DNA from: Uloborus plumipes | Lineage: Eukaryota > Arthropoda > Arachnida > Araneae > Uloboridae | Assembly (NCBI GenBank): GCA_038373865.1 | Contig: JAXGGA010001621.1 | Coordinates: forward strand, 1 to 64,000 | Direction of reading: 5' to 3' | DNA length: 64,000 bases | Part shown: one piece after another, positions 45,177 to 57,272 of the stretch | Position numbering within the stretch: the stretch's first letter is position 1 | Layout of the letters: each line of letters starts with the position of its first letter | Made by a program: the position numbers and the translations under genes | The notes under the pieces: generated by a model | The model's input: the letters and a program-made list of their open reading frames with translations, nothing else | Told to the model about the DNA's origin: nothing | Databases searched by the model: none

Positions 45177-46765
45177 CCAGTTGCGTGGCCCGGCGTTGCT
45201 CGGGCTTTAATGTAGTGAAGACAGTTTGAGAAAACTACTCACCGTCAAGGCGGCTCGCCTTTAAAGTAGTGAGGAAAGTTTAAACAACCTACTCGCCGCC
45301 ACGGCGACTCGCCTTTAATGTAGTGAAGACAGTTTGAGAAAACTACTTACCGCCAAGGCGGCTCGCCTTTACAGTAGCGAGGAAAGTTTCAACAATATAC
45401 ACGCCGTCAAGGCGGCTCGCCTTTAAAGTACCAAGGAAAGTTTCAACAAACTACTCCCCGCTAAAGTGGCTCGCTAAAAAGCTTTCCTGCATCAAAAAGT
45501 CAATCAAATTACTTACACATGCTTCCTCAGAAATAAAAACGATGTCAAGTAACGCATACTTAGCACTCTCCCTGAATATCAAATAAAATTCCTCACCAAA
45601 AACAATTATTTCAAACCGCTTTCTTCCTGTAAAATTAATTGCAAAAATCTTAACGAAAAAGTTGTTTTAATATTTGTATCGCTGTCAAAAAAAAAAGTCC
45701 CTTCTAAAAACAGCAATTGTAATTTATTTAAAAATACATTTTCAAAATGCTACCAGGGAAAAAATATGTCATTAATTAGAATAAAACAATTGTTAGAACT
45801 TTGTTGTAACACGTATTCAAAATGACAACGGAAAAAAATAACACTGTTTAATTTTAAATAGTTCAATAATTTAATTAACGTTTTAATTTAAAATGGCAAC
45901 GGAACGAAATAAATGTCTTGGAATTTTAAATAGTTCAATAATTTAATTAACGAATATTTAATTCAAAATGGCAACCGAAGAAATAAAAGTATTTTAACTT
46001 TAAATAGTTCAACTATTGATTTAACGTTTTTATTCACAATGGCAACGGTAAGAAATAAAAGTGTTGGAATTTTAAATATAGTTCAATAATTTAATTAACG
46101 TTTTAATTAAAAATGGCAGCGGAAAGAAGTAAAAGTCTTCGAGTTTTAAATAGTTCAATAACTTTTTTTCCAGAAGCCATCAGCTTCAACATACATGAGG
46201 ACTGCGTACCATGCGCTTTGCCTCCTGACAAACACAGGACAGATTTACGGTACAGAGGGGATGAAATAACATCCATGGGCAAGGCGGGATTCGAACAAGC
46301 GACGACTTGCTTACGAGGAGAGTCCTCTACCTCTAGGCCCACGTGGCCCCGTTCAATAACTTAATTAACGTTTTAATTTAAAATGGCAACGGTAAGAAAA
46401 AAAAGTCTTGGAATTTTAAACAGTTCAATAATTTAATTAACGTTTTAGTTCAGAATGTCAACGGTAAGAAATAAATGTCTTAGAATTTTGAAAAGTGGAA
46501 GAAATTTAATTAAAATTTTAATCCAAAATGGCAATGGAAAGAAATAAATGTCTTAGAATTTTAAAAATGCCAAGAGTTTAATTTACGTTTTAATTAATAA
46601 CTCGGCTAATTAACGTCGTAGAATTACGCGGTTGGTCTTATTGTCTTCCTAAGAAAATTTCGAGTCGAATGGTACTATGTTTATTTCTCTACTCTCCGCG
46701 GTTTTTGAGGAGTTTAAGCTTCAGACGGACAGACAGACAGACGCGAACAGATTTTAATAGTATGA
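45177..46765 (-). mobile_element. Helitron-like element with 72-bp minisatellite (copy B)
   Basis: On the minus strand it runs from TACTATTAAAATCTGTTCGC near 46765 through GTCTG repeats and GAAGCTTAAACTCCTC to an array of 72-bp units (TTAATTAACG, TAAAATGGCAACGGTAAGAA, AGTCTTGGAATTTTAAATAG on the plus strand). A 3' region of about 57-bp GC-rich units (GCGAGCCGCCTTGGCGGCGA) follows. The 3' terminus is GCAACGCCGGGCCACGCAAC plus a mutated CTAG (CCAG on plus). A SINE has inserted at 46163-46350. It has no Rep/helicase coding and is non-autonomous. Confidence 0.72.
46163..46350 (-). mobile_element. tRNA-derived SINE with 10-bp target duplication
   Basis: On the minus strand it opens GGGGCCACGTGGGCCTAGAG, with A-box-like GGCCTAGAGGTAGAGGAC and B box GTTCGAATCC, continues as a tRNA-unrelated body and ends in A7. 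The direct repeat GTTCAATAAC flanks it exactly (46153-46162 and 46351-46360). This is a textbook retroposition footprint inside the Helitron-like minisatellite. Confidence 0.9.
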
Positions 46766-46973
46766 ATAACATCACCGCCCTATTACGCTTTTGAAGAGAT
46801 CTGTGATGATGATACTTACTTTAATCAAAAAGTAATCTGAAAGAAAAAATAAAGCATTATATAGCTATTATCGGAATACATGCATAATTGAAACGAGTGA
46901 CTTTCCATAGTATTCTTTCACCAAGCAATCAGGCAAAGACCAACAAAAGCAGAGCAGATAATGAAGAAAAATA

Positions 46974-47215
46974 ATGCCAGCACATTACAGCACAGATGTG
47001 AGCCGGGACATTACATTTGTCCTAAAAGCTCTCAATTTGCACCCAAATCCACTCTTCGACTCTCTGCTTTCTAATAACAACATGCGACTCCGACGCAGCA
47101 AAATGGGGTCGGCTGAACCCGGGGGATTTGGAAAAGGGAGCACCAGGGTCATGATCTCCTCCTAATTGGAGATCCTGCCGCTCTGTGTTTATATCAACCC
47201 CTTTTCGGTTCCCTG
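46974..47215. other. GC-richer island, coding or regulatory status open
   Basis: Both strands have open frames of about 55-63 residues (plus strand ends RRSKMGSAEPGGFGKGSTRV; minus strand has MTLVLPFPNPPGSADPILLR), which overlap, so at most one is real. Neither is recognised. The 3' part has an ATCTCC/GGAGAT inverted pair around TCCTAATT and a TGTTTATATCAACC motif. It could be an exon or a conserved non-coding element. Confidence 0.28.
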
Positions 47216-47380
47216 ATGACCACGAAATCCAACTGAAGTGTTGGAGGGGAATATTTAATTTAGAAAAGCAGAGCTAGGAAAAATATTTCCAAGCTTTTAT
47301 CCGTTAAGGATTTGAAACTTTTAATACTTTCCTGAGAATTTTAGTGGAACAAAGGTAGTCTGTAGAAAAGCCAGTCGTTA

Positions 47381-47861
47381 AAGCGGAGTTTCCGAAAGTG
47401 TGGCCCGCAGACTACCAGGGGTCCACACTTTCGGACTTTACTGCTGATAAGTATAAAATAGTTGAAATTGAAGGACGAGTGACATAATTTTTATTCAAAG
47501 CGAGAACATATTTGCAAGGAATAAAAAAGTTCTTGCTCACGTACACGCAGAGCGCAACACCTCCCCCCCCCAGAACCCTAATTTAAACACATATTAATCA
47601 AATCGGATTTTGAATAGATTTTTCTTCCATAGCTCAGAATAATAATGTTAAATCATGAAAACTAGACAAGAGCTCTAAGAAATACACCGAATAATAAATA
47701 AATAAATTTTAAGAAATGGGGGGGGGGGAGACATAAAAACATATTTAAAAAAAAATTTAAATGCATGAAATAAAGATTTTTTTGGTTGGGGAAGGGAGGG
47801 GAGTGCGCATAAGTAATTTTTAGAAAGGGGTCTTGAGAGGTTTGGTCTTTGGGAATCTCTG
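47381..47861. mobile_element. hAT-type MITE, old
   Basis: The left end reads AGCGGAGTTTCCGAAAGTGT GGCCCGCAGAC. The right end on the opposite strand reads CAGAGATTCCCAAAGACC. Both follow the CAGnGnTTCCCAAAG style of hAT termini. A CCGAAAGTGTGG/CCACACTTTCGG inverted pair (47390-47433) sits at the left. The inside is AT-rich with a C-run and a G-run. The 8-bp duplication is not preserved. Confidence 0.45.
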
Positions 47862-49225
47862 ATGTAAGGTTTCAGAAAAAGGCCATGTACCCCCATCTAC
47901 CGACTTTAAGAATTTAAAGTAATAACATATATGTGGACATGGTGTTTTTTCTGATATAATGTGCATTTAGTGCTCTTCGCTCCCCTCCTCCGCCAGAAAA
48001 TTAAAAAATGACGGGGCAGGGGAAAATATTTATGTTGTTGTTAGAAATATTAATACAAATACGCGTTTTATTCTCAGCCGTTTAGACTAATGAATTAATT
48101 AAGTTTATAAATAATATTAACTGTAACAATCTATTTACTTATTATTCTCACACACTGCTAGGCTTTACTTTTCCTTCTGAGTAGACTTAAAAATTCGGAT
48201 TAGTCCGACGGATGGCCGAATCATAAGTGACGTCAGTTTTAATTAAACATGAAGTGCAAAAAGATACAAATTACATATCATTTATACAATCTAGAATACC
48301 TTATAAAGTTTACAAATTTTTATTGAAAGAAACCTTCCAGGTTATCAGTCGAAATTTTTGAAATCTGGAAATGTCTACTGGAAGGTTATGATACAGGATG
48401 TTATGTAAAAGGTAACTGCAGCTGTGAAAAATTACGCAGAAAAAAAATTCTATTGTTTCAACTATCAATAAATTTTTCACGTATGATGTATCATTATGTG
48501 TATTTTAAAAACAATCAACAGTAAGTATTGACCTAATTTCAAACATTATATTTTCAATACAATACCAAAACATATTTCGTAATTCAACCATTTATTTTTT
48601 CAACTAAGCACGTCATAAACAAAAAAAAAAAAAAAACTTTTACAGCTGAAAATAATTACCAACTCATAAATGCGAATGTTCCAATTCAGAATTCGAGCAA
48701 TTAAGTGCATTGAACACCGAAGAGTAATTAGCAATATTCAATAACCACGTTTAACTAAAACGAAATCCAGTACGGAAATGTCATTTATACTTCCTTCCCA
48801 CGTACCATTAAACATCACATTTCTTCCTTCATCATTAATAAAATCTCCACTAATTCTGTTACACCCAGTCGTAGCTCCGAGAATTGATGGAAGACAGTAA
48901 AAATCAGTTAGGATTTGTCGTTTTTTGTCACTCTAGGGTCGTTTCGTGTCTTCAGTGGATTAATGATGCATGTATAGACAACTCTACGCGAGTTACACCC
49001 TTATTTTAGCTTTTATTCGGCACGTACTGAAAATTGAGGCGTAGAAACTAAGTGAGTTATGGTTGATAAAGTTTCCTTTTGTGATATAACATGAGACTAA
49101 TCGTGAAGCAGCCGTTGAAAGTAGATGAAAGGAAATATATCTTTTGTGGTTCATATAAACTTAACATCTGCATTTTTTTAGAAACAGCTAAAGCAAAAAT
49201 ATATTCTTTCTTTTACCAAAAATTG
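47862..49225. other. AT-rich tract, nothing certain
   Basis: Near 48386 ATACAGGATGTTATGTAAAAG looks like a decayed MITE end without partner. A GC-richer stretch at 48840-49000 has no identified function. Confidence 0.45.
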
Positions 49226-49227
49226 TA

Positions 49228-49632
49228 CAGTAGAGAACCAATTATCCGGGATGTTTGGGACCACAGCTATCCCGGATAACTGAATTTCCCGGTTTTCTGG
49301 ATCGCTACGAAGCGATATTTGCCAATTGTTTATAAAACCCAAGTTACTATAACAAATAGTAATGCATCTTAAAATCTAAAGAGAGAAAACGATCCAGAAG
49401 TGCTTATAGATATTACAATATTAAAAATTTTTCTGAGCCATATGCCTCTTATATAGTATTTATGAAGAAACCGTTCATATTCAATTGTGTATTTCAAAAG
49501 AAAAAAAAAGCTCTTCATTTTTTAGAAATTGCCGAAAATGCATATTTTAAAAAGTGGCGGAAAAATCGACAAAATGTTGCCGGTTTTCTGGTTTCCCGGT
49601 ATTTTGGTTCCCGGATAAAATGTTCTGTACTG
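49228..49632. mobile_element. Tigger/pogo-type MITE (405 bp)
   Basis: TA flanks both ends (49226-49227, 49633-49634). The ends are CAGTAGAGAACCAATTATCC at the left and, on the opposite strand, CAGTACAGAACATTTTATCC at the right, each followed by GGGA. This is the characteristic CAGT...ATTATCCGG terminus of Tigger-like elements. CCCGGTTTTCTGG and TCCCGGATAA recur inside. It has no coding capacity. Confidence 0.82.
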
Positions 49633-49782
49633 TATTTAGTTTATAAAAGCGACAATTTGTTCCTTTTCTTACTTAATTTTTGCACCTAAAGACGTGATAA
49701 AACAGAAAATGCTTCAATTTTTTGAGTTTCATATCAATTTTGGGATTTTTGCACCCAATAGATCAAAGTTTAATATTCTGTA

Positions 49783-51341
49783 CTAGCTGTGTGGCCCGGC
49801 GTTGCACGGGCTTTAATGTAGTGAAGACAGTGTGAGAAAACTACTCGCCGCCAAGGGGGCTCGCCTTTACAGCAGTGAGGAAAGTTTAAACAACCTACTC
49901 GCTGCCAAGGCGGGTCGCCTTTAAAGTAGCGAGAAAAGTTTAATCAGCCTACTCGCCGTCAAGGCGGCTCGCCTTTACAGTAGCGAGGAAAATTTCGACA
50001 AACTACTCCCCGCTAAAGCGGCTCGCTAAAAAGCTTTCCTGCATCAAAAAGTCAATCGAATTATTTGCACATGCTTCCTCAGAAATAAAGACGATGTCAA
50101 GTAACGCATACTTAGCACTCTCCCTGAATATCAAATAAAATTCCTCACCAAAAACAATTATTTTAAACCGCTTTCTTCCTGTAAAATTAATTGCAAAAAT
50201 CTTAACGAAAAAGTTGTTTTAATATTTGGATCGCTGTCAAAAAAAAAGTCCCTTCTAAAAACAGCAATTGCAATTTTATTTAAAAACACATTTTCAAAAT
50301 GGTACCAGAGAAAAAAAAATCAGTCATTAATTAGAATAAAAACAATTGTTAGAACTTTGTTGTAACACGTATTCAAAATGACAACGGAAAGAAATGCCAC
50401 TCTTTAATTTTAAAAAGTTCAATAATTTAATTAACGTTTTAATTTAAAATGGCAACGGTAAGAAATAAATGTCTTGGAATTTTAAATAGTTAAATAATTT
50501 GATTAACGCTTTAATTTAAAATGGCTACGGAAAGAAATAAAAGTCTTGGAATTTTAAATAGTTCAATAATTTAATTAACTTTTTAATTTAAAATGGCAAC
50601 AGTAAGAAATAAAAATCTTGGAATTTTAAATAGTTCAACAATTTAATTAACGCTTTAATTTAAAATGGCTACGGAAAGAAATAAAAGTCTTGGAATTTTG
50701 AATAGTTCAATAATTTAATTAACGCTTTTACTTAAAATGACAACGGAAAGAAATAACGCTCTTTAATTTAAAAAAGTTCAATAATTTAATTAACGTTTTA
50801 ATTTAAAATGTCAACGGTAAGAAATAAATGTCTTTGAATTTTAAATAGTTCAATACTTTGATTAACGCTTTAATTTAAAATGGCTACGGAAAGAAATAAA
50901 AGTCTTGGAATTTTAAATAGTTCAATAATTTAATTAACGTTTTAATTCAAAATGGCAACGGTAAGAAATAAAAGTCTTGGAATTTTAAATAGTTCAATAA
51001 TTTAATTAACGTTTTATTCAAAATGGCAACGGTAAGAAATAAAAGTCTTGGAATTTTATAAATAGTGCAATAATTTTATTAACGCTTTAATTTAAAATGG
51101 CAACGGAAAGAAATAAATGCCTTGGAATTTTAAAAGTGCAAATAATTTAATGAACGTTTTAATTAATATCTCAGCTAATTAACGTCGTACAATTACGCGG
51201 TTGGTCTTATTATCTCCATTAGAAAATTTCGAATCGAATGGTATTATGTTTGAGTCTTTACGCTTAGCGATTTTTGAGGAGTTCAAGCTTCAGACGGACA
51301 GACAGACAGACAGACAGATACGGACAGATTTTAATAGTAGA
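49783..51341 (-). mobile_element. Helitron-like element with 72-bp minisatellite (copy C)
   Basis: The plus strand begins CTAGCTGTGTGGCCCGGCGT TGCACGGGC, i.e. the minus-strand 3' end has a CCCG...CGGG hairpin and terminal CTAG followed by T. The about 57-bp GC-rich units occupy 49830-50030. About ten 72-bp units occupy 50375-51150. (GACA)n is at 51295-51320 and the 5' end CTACTATTAAAATCTG is at 51341. It is closely related to copies B and D and lacks any Rep/helicase. Confidence 0.8.
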
Positions 51342-51919
51342 AATCATAATTACACAATTTTCACTTTTGTATTAATGCATTCTTAAATAAAATTTTAATA
51401 ATATAAGTAATAAAAAAGGATATGATAGACACAAATAAATTGAAAAAAGAAAAATAAGAGGGGAGATCATGTTTTTTTTTTTTTTCTCTCGTGTTAACCT
51501 AGTTTTATGCAAGTCAGTAATCTGTACAACTGAAGAAAATCTTCGCTGAAGCAAACGAAAAAATATCACTCTTAAAATTAGTAATTGAAAATAAAGCAAG
51601 ATATGTGTTAACAATTTCTGCATTTATGAACCTTAATTAATGTTGAAAGCTGTCAATTTGAGGGTTGACAAAGCATAAGATAGTACAAAACTGTCTCGAC
51701 GTAAATTTTTTTCCTAACTGCACCGTGAACTCCGAGTTTTAGTCTTTGAATATATTCTAGATCTTAGTAGAAGTAGGCATTTGACATGAAATTTCTTTGG
51801 GTTAAAAACGTTCCATGACGTCACCCATTTAAAAATGATTAGCTTCTTAAGAAATCCAACACATGTTCTCCTATAGAACCCATCTGTATTCCACCTTTTA
51901 GAGGAATCCTTTCATTTAG
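51342..51919. other. AT-rich tract, nothing recognised
   Basis: A T-run near 51471-51485. No coding sequence is supported. Confidence 0.5.
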
Positions 51920-52145
51920 AGCTGCGGAGTTAAAGTCGTGAAGTTGAAATAATTTTGGGGTAAAGGACTTAGAGTAGGAGTTGTAAGTCGAGGGTTTAAA
52001 ATAGTAGTCGGTGATTTTTCTCTCCGGGTTCGATAAACTGCCAGGCCCGTGGAATCAAAATCCGACTGATTTGGAGGCTTAGGAGTAGGACTAAGAGCCA
52101 GAGTTGGTCATTTTCCCTCCAATTTCGTGACCCTGCTCTTATTCC
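51920..52145. repeat. Degenerate GGAGTC-type dispersed repeat, copy 2
   Basis: Purine-rich GGAGTTnnAGTCGnG words with an internal CCAGGCCCGTGGAATC patch and a GAGTTGGTCATTTT...GACCCTGCTC tail, matching 16120-16260. Confidence 0.5.
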
Positions 52146-52636
52146 ATCTTAAATTAAAACTCTTAGTATTTTTTAATAAAACAATTGATTTCACCACGTT
52201 TCATAGAGCGATAGGTTAAAACAAAATTATTGCTTCAACTGATGTCTACATCTGTAGTAATTTTTGTAGAAATCGAATCCTCTTACCTCTTGAAATAAAC
52301 TAATCTCACTTAACGCAAAAAAACCTTTCGAGTACACCCTTCCACATGAATGATGAGAAAAAAATTAATTCGCACCTATTTTCTCTGAAGTCATCTTGTG
52401 TGCCAGTTTTTGCCTAAATATATAAAAAAACTTTGAATTTTGTAGCAGTTACTGTCAACTCTAAAATATACACTTACGTTACACCTTGAAGTAAACTAAC
52501 GCCAAACTGATCAGTGCCAATTCTCATGGCATAAATGACATGAGCGCATAGAATTTCTTTTGTTTTATGTATTAAGTTTGGTGCTAAAGTTAGCACACAA
52601 ATTTTTCAATTACATCCATGCTTCTTCGAAATGGTA
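52146..52636. other. AT-rich tract, nothing recognised
   Basis: No feature could be supported. Confidence 0.5.
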
Positions 52637-53053
52637 CACTGCAAAATATAAGCTGTTGTTTTTACAGTATAATAGTGGCAGCAAAGGCTCCAGTTTAAAA
52701 CTGTAAAAGCAAAGTAAGAAACTAAAACTAGATGTTTCAATTTATCACTGTAAATCTAGCAATTTTACATTTTATTACTGTAAAATTAGCAATATTACCA
52801 TAAAACTAGCTGTATTGTACTGTAAAAACTGTAGTATAATACTAGCAGCAGAGATTCCAGTTTGAAACTGTAAAACGCAGTTATGAACTGCGAAACTAGC
52901 AATTTTACAGTTTATTACTGTAAACTAGCAATTTTGCAGTTTATTACCGTAAACTAGCAATTTTACAGACTACTACTGTAAAATTAGCAGTCATACAGTT
53001 TATTACTGTAAAATTCTGTATTATTCTGAAAAAACAACATCTATTTTGTAGTT
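52637..53053. mobile_element. TA-flanked MITE with repeated CTGTAAAATTAGCAATTTTACAG-like word (copy 2)
   Basis: This is the same family as 875-1184. It starts after TA with CACTGCAAAATATAAGC, then TGTTGTTTTTACAGTATAAT, and ends AAAACAACATCTATTTTGTA next to a TA. Inside are at least six units of about 28 bp (AACTAGCAATTTTACAGTTT ATTACTGTA), more than in copy 1, so the word array has expanded or contracted between copies. Confidence 0.75.
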
Positions 53054-53151
53054 TAGAAATAAGTCAGCACAGCTTTCGTTTCTTTTTCTTTTTTGCCTCT
53101 AAGTTTTTTTTTTCTTGAAATTATGCAGAGTGTGGTTATTTACTGTGGACG

Positions 53152-53159
53152 CTCTAGAA
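53152..53159. repeat. 8-bp target duplication CTCTAGAA, left copy
   Basis: The same octamer follows the right end at 56789-56796. Exact 8-bp direct repeats are the signature of hAT insertion. Confidence 0.9.
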
Positions 53160-56100
53160 CAGGGGTGGCCAACCCGCGGCACGCGTGCCACAATGTGGCA
53201 CGGCAGAGCAGTAACAGTGGCACGCAAAGACATTTTGAAAAAATTCCGAAATTGAGGGGAAAATGTCGACCTCAAAAATAATGGTAAAAACTAAAACCAT
53301 TGAACCGATAAATACAATGATATGATGACGATTAAGTGTCAGGAGGCTGGCTTACAAATTGTCTTAACTACAATATTGCAAAGTACTTAGCGTTAGCCTC
53401 GGACATCCAACGAAAGCTGTGACGCTACAGACAATGCTTTGTAAAGCATATTTGTGCTTGACATGAATGAAACTTTCGATGCTTCAGAATAGATTCTTGA
53501 TCTGCAATAGTTTCAGCAACGGGTGATGAAATTTTTGAAAAAAGTTAACTCTGCAACTAAAATTAAGAAACCAGATTGGACAAAATTCGGTATGGTTGCA
53601 TGAAGGATGATACTTAAATTGTTTTTGTTACATTACTTGAAAATAATTTGGGAAAAAAACTTCAAAGGTATCATCGAGTTATTTATCACAAACTCTTTTC
53701 TAAGGAGTGAGACTTTTCTCTGCTGGTGACCCTGTAGAGTTCACTGTATTAACAAACTACGAATTCGAGCTCTGAATGTTTTGTGAACTTTTCCCAGGAG
53801 AAAGAGGGGAGTATGGCAAGTTACTCCTTCATTGAAAAGTGCAATAGCTGTCCAAAGGAAAAATAGTCATAAAATTTTAGAATTTTAGGGAGTGTGTTTT
53901 TAAAATGTCTGGAAGGAAAGGAATGAGGACTTGCTACTTAGGAATGAAGAATAGCAAATGAAGTTAGCTATGTCATTACTACTATTAAAATCTGTCCGCG
54001 TCTGTCTGTCTGTCTGTCTGTCCGTCTGAAGCTTGAACTCCTCAAAAACCGCTGAGCGTAGAGAATCAAACATAATACCATTCGATTCGAAATTTTCTAA
54101 GGAAGACAATAAGACCAACCGCGTAATTGTACGACGTTAATTAGCTGAGATATTAATTAAAACGTTAATTAAATTCTTTGCACTTTTAAAATTCCAAGAC
54201 ATTTATTTCTTTCCGTTGCCATTTTAAATTAAAGCGTTAATTAAATTATTGAACTATTTAAAATTCCGTCTGAAGCTTGAACTCCTCAAAAACCGCTGAG
54301 CGTAAAGAATCAAACATAATACCATTCGATTCGAAATTTTCTAAGGAAGACAATAAGAGCAACCGCGTAATTGTACGACGTTAAATAGCTGAGATATTAA
54401 TTAAAACGTTAATTAAATTCTTTGCACTTTTAAAATTCCAAGACATTTATTTCTTTCAGTTGCCATTTTAAATTAAAGCGTTAATTAAATTATTGCACTA
54501 TTTTAAATTCCAAAATTTTATTTCTTACCGTTGCCATTTTAAATTAAAGCGTTAATTAAATTATTGAACTATTTAAAATTCCAGGACATTTATTTCTTAC
54601 CGTTGCCATTTTGAACTAAAACGTTAATTAATTGTTGAACTATTTAAAATTCCAAGACTGTTATTTCTTACCGTTGCCATTTTGAATTAAAACGTTAATT
54701 AATTGTTGAACTATTTAAAATTCCAAGACTTTTATTTCTTACCGTTGCTATTTTGAATTAAAACGTTAATTAAATTATTGAACTATTTAAAATTACAAGA
54801 GATTTATTTCTTTCAGTCGCCGTTTTAAATTAAAGCGTTAATTAAATTATTACACTATTTTAAATTCCAAGACTTTTATTTCTTACCGTTGCCATTTTGA
54901 ATTAAAACGTTAATTAAATTATTGAACTATTTGAAATTCCGAGACTTTTATTTCTTTCCGTAGTCATTTTAAATTAAAGCTTTAATTAAATAGTTGAACT
55001 ATTTAAAATTCCAAGACTTTTATTTCTTACCGTTGCCATTTTGAATCAAAACGTTAATTAAATTATTGAACTATTTAAAATTCCAAGATATTTATTTCTT
55101 TCCGTTGCGATTTTAAATTAAAACGTTAACTAAATTATTGAACTATTTAAAATTCCAAGATATTTATTTCTTTCCCTTGCGATTTTAAATTAAAACGTTA
55201 ACTAAATTGAACTTTTTAAAATGAACGAGTGTTATTTTTTTCCATTGTCATTTTGAATACGTGTTATAACAAAGTTCTAACAATTGTTTTTATTCTAATT
55301 ATTAATGACATATTTTTTCTCTGGTACTATTTTGAAAATGTGTTTTTGAATAAAATTGCAATTGCTGTTTTTAGAAGGAACTTTTTTGGCTGCGATCCAA
55401 ATATTAAAAGAACTTTTTCGTTTAGAATTTTGCAATTAATTTTACATTAAGAAAGCGGTTTGGAAATAATTGTTTTTGATAAGGAATCTTATTTGTTATT
55501 TAGGGAGAGTGCTAAGTATGCACTACTTAACATCTTCTTTATTTTTGAGGAAGCATGTGTAAATAATTTGATTGATTCTTTGATGCAGGAAAGGTTTTTA
55601 GCGAGCTGCTTAAACGGGGAGTAGTTTGTTAAACTTTTCCTTGGTACTTTAAAGGCGAGCCGCCTTGGCGGCGAGTAGTTTATTGAAATTTTCCTCGCTA
55701 CTGTAAAGGCCAGCCGCCTTGGTGGCGAGTAGTTTGTTGAAACTTTCCTCGCTACTTTAAAGGCGAGCCGCCTTGGTGGCGAGTAGTTTTCTCAAACTGC
55801 CTTCACTACATTAAAGCCTATGCAACGCCGGGCCACGCAGCTAGTCTCTTATTATCTGGCGTTTAAGTAATTTAAATTTAAGATAGTACAAAAAAAGTTT
55901 CCTGAACCAGTATAGGCCATCTACATTCTTTTATGATGAAACTTCAGTTTCTTTCTCTCTACTTCAGAAAAAAAGGAATAAAACATTAAATTTAATACTG
56001 AAAATATCATCCCAAATTCAATAATTTTCCACTGATATATGGAGAAAATTTTGCACCCATTTTAAGTATACATTCAGAGTTAGGTTTGATGATTTTCAGG

Positions 56101-56788
56101 ATCATAAAAAAATGATGATCTTTTCAAATTCTTTATCGATTTCTCTGCAAGACACTAGTTGATCCCCTTCTGAAATCCAAATCAGAATTACTGACCTTTT
56201 GTATTGGTAATCTAATATAAGAGCTTACTTCATCCACGCTATATAAAAATTCATACAAACAATTTTTTTTCACATTTACACACTTTAGCCGCCTGATGCT
56301 ATTGTAGATTTGGTTCAAAACACGCTTCTAAACAAATATTTATATTATGAATGCAAAAAATCTAAATACCGTTGAATATTGATTGATTGCACTTAAAACA
56401 CTTAAACTGCTTAGGATTCTCAAGAACAAATCCTAAAACCAAAGACTTGGTAAAAAAGATACAGACTCATAGACCACATTAAGTACAGACTGCTTAATTT
56501 TTAGAATCGAATGTTTTTTTTTTTTTTTTAAGCATAAGCCAACCGAAAGAGCTTATTAACAATAACTCTTAAGTTCGAACTTGTTTTATCTTTATTATCA
56601 TTTATATTTCAATTGCTCATATTTCCGAGAAAAAAAATTCATTTGAGTAAGAATTACATCGTCAGCTAACCTAAAATCTATTTTTAACTTTTTTAAAATT
56701 TTCAGTTTGTTGGAAAAATACAATGTGGCACGCTGAGCTTTTTCTTTCCAGATAGTGGCACTCTCCCTAAAAAGGTTGGCCACCCCTG
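53160..56788. mobile_element. hAT element split by a nested Helitron-like insertion
   Basis: The ends are CAGGGGTGGCCAACC at the left and GGTTGGCCACCCCTG at the right, both with nearby ACAATGTGGCAC (53190 and 56721). CTCTAGAA is duplicated outside. Without the insertion at 53979-55844 the element is about 1.76 kb. The CAGGGGTGnCCAAC end is typical of Charlie-like hAT elements. The interior has no open transposase frame, and I found no intact hAT motif, so it is either non-autonomous or decayed. Confidence 0.87.
53979..55844 (+). mobile_element. Helitron-like element with 72-bp minisatellite (copy D), inside the hAT element
   Basis: It starts CTACTATTAAAATCTGTCCG, passes (GTCT)n and GAAGCTTGAACTCCTCAAAA and ends GCAACGCCGGGCCACGCAGC followed by TAG (CTAG 55841-55844) and T. 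The GAAGCTTG...GACGTTAA block is present twice (from about 54027 and 54270), a 243-bp internal duplication. About thirteen 72-bp units (54160-55225) and four GC-rich units of about 57 bp (55605-55795) follow. It inserted after the hAT element, which it splits. Confidence 0.82.
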
Positions 56789-56796
56789 CTCTAGAA

Positions 56797-57272
56797 CAAT
56801 CGTCTCTGCGTTGCAAATAAAAGTAAAAAGAAACTGCCAGCATTGTTTGTTTAATTCATATAGAGAAGATGTATCATTGTTTAAGTTTCTCATTTTTTAA
56901 AATTTTACTTAAACAAACAATGGTTTTAAACAAAGTCATTATATAAGTGCAATAAATGTATAAATCAGGAAATTAAATAAATATTTAAGATTCAATAAGT
57001 TCTCTGTCTATGCTTGACATTAAAATAACATATTTTCCGGAGAAGGGGGACATAAATTACTATGTAAAATTCATGCATAATTGCGTTGAAAAATATTTCA
57101 AAGCTCTCATAAATACAGACATATGAATTTTCATATTTAATTGCGCACTACTTTATGTTCCGCGTAAAGGAGCAAAGAAATGATAGCCATGCAGAAAGCC
57201 ATTAAAACCGTCTTTATCGCAAATCTCTAAAAAGCCACATTATTACGAATGTAGTTTTTTTTTTTTTTTCAC
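56797..57272. other. AT-rich tract
   Basis: A T-run lies at 57257-57271, directly after the minus-strand open frame that starts at 57575. Confidence 0.5.

Noticed and set aside
46113..46364. Paired open frames of about 80 codons on both strands
   Set aside because: They fall on the tRNA-derived SINE and its flanking Helitron repeat, not on a gene.
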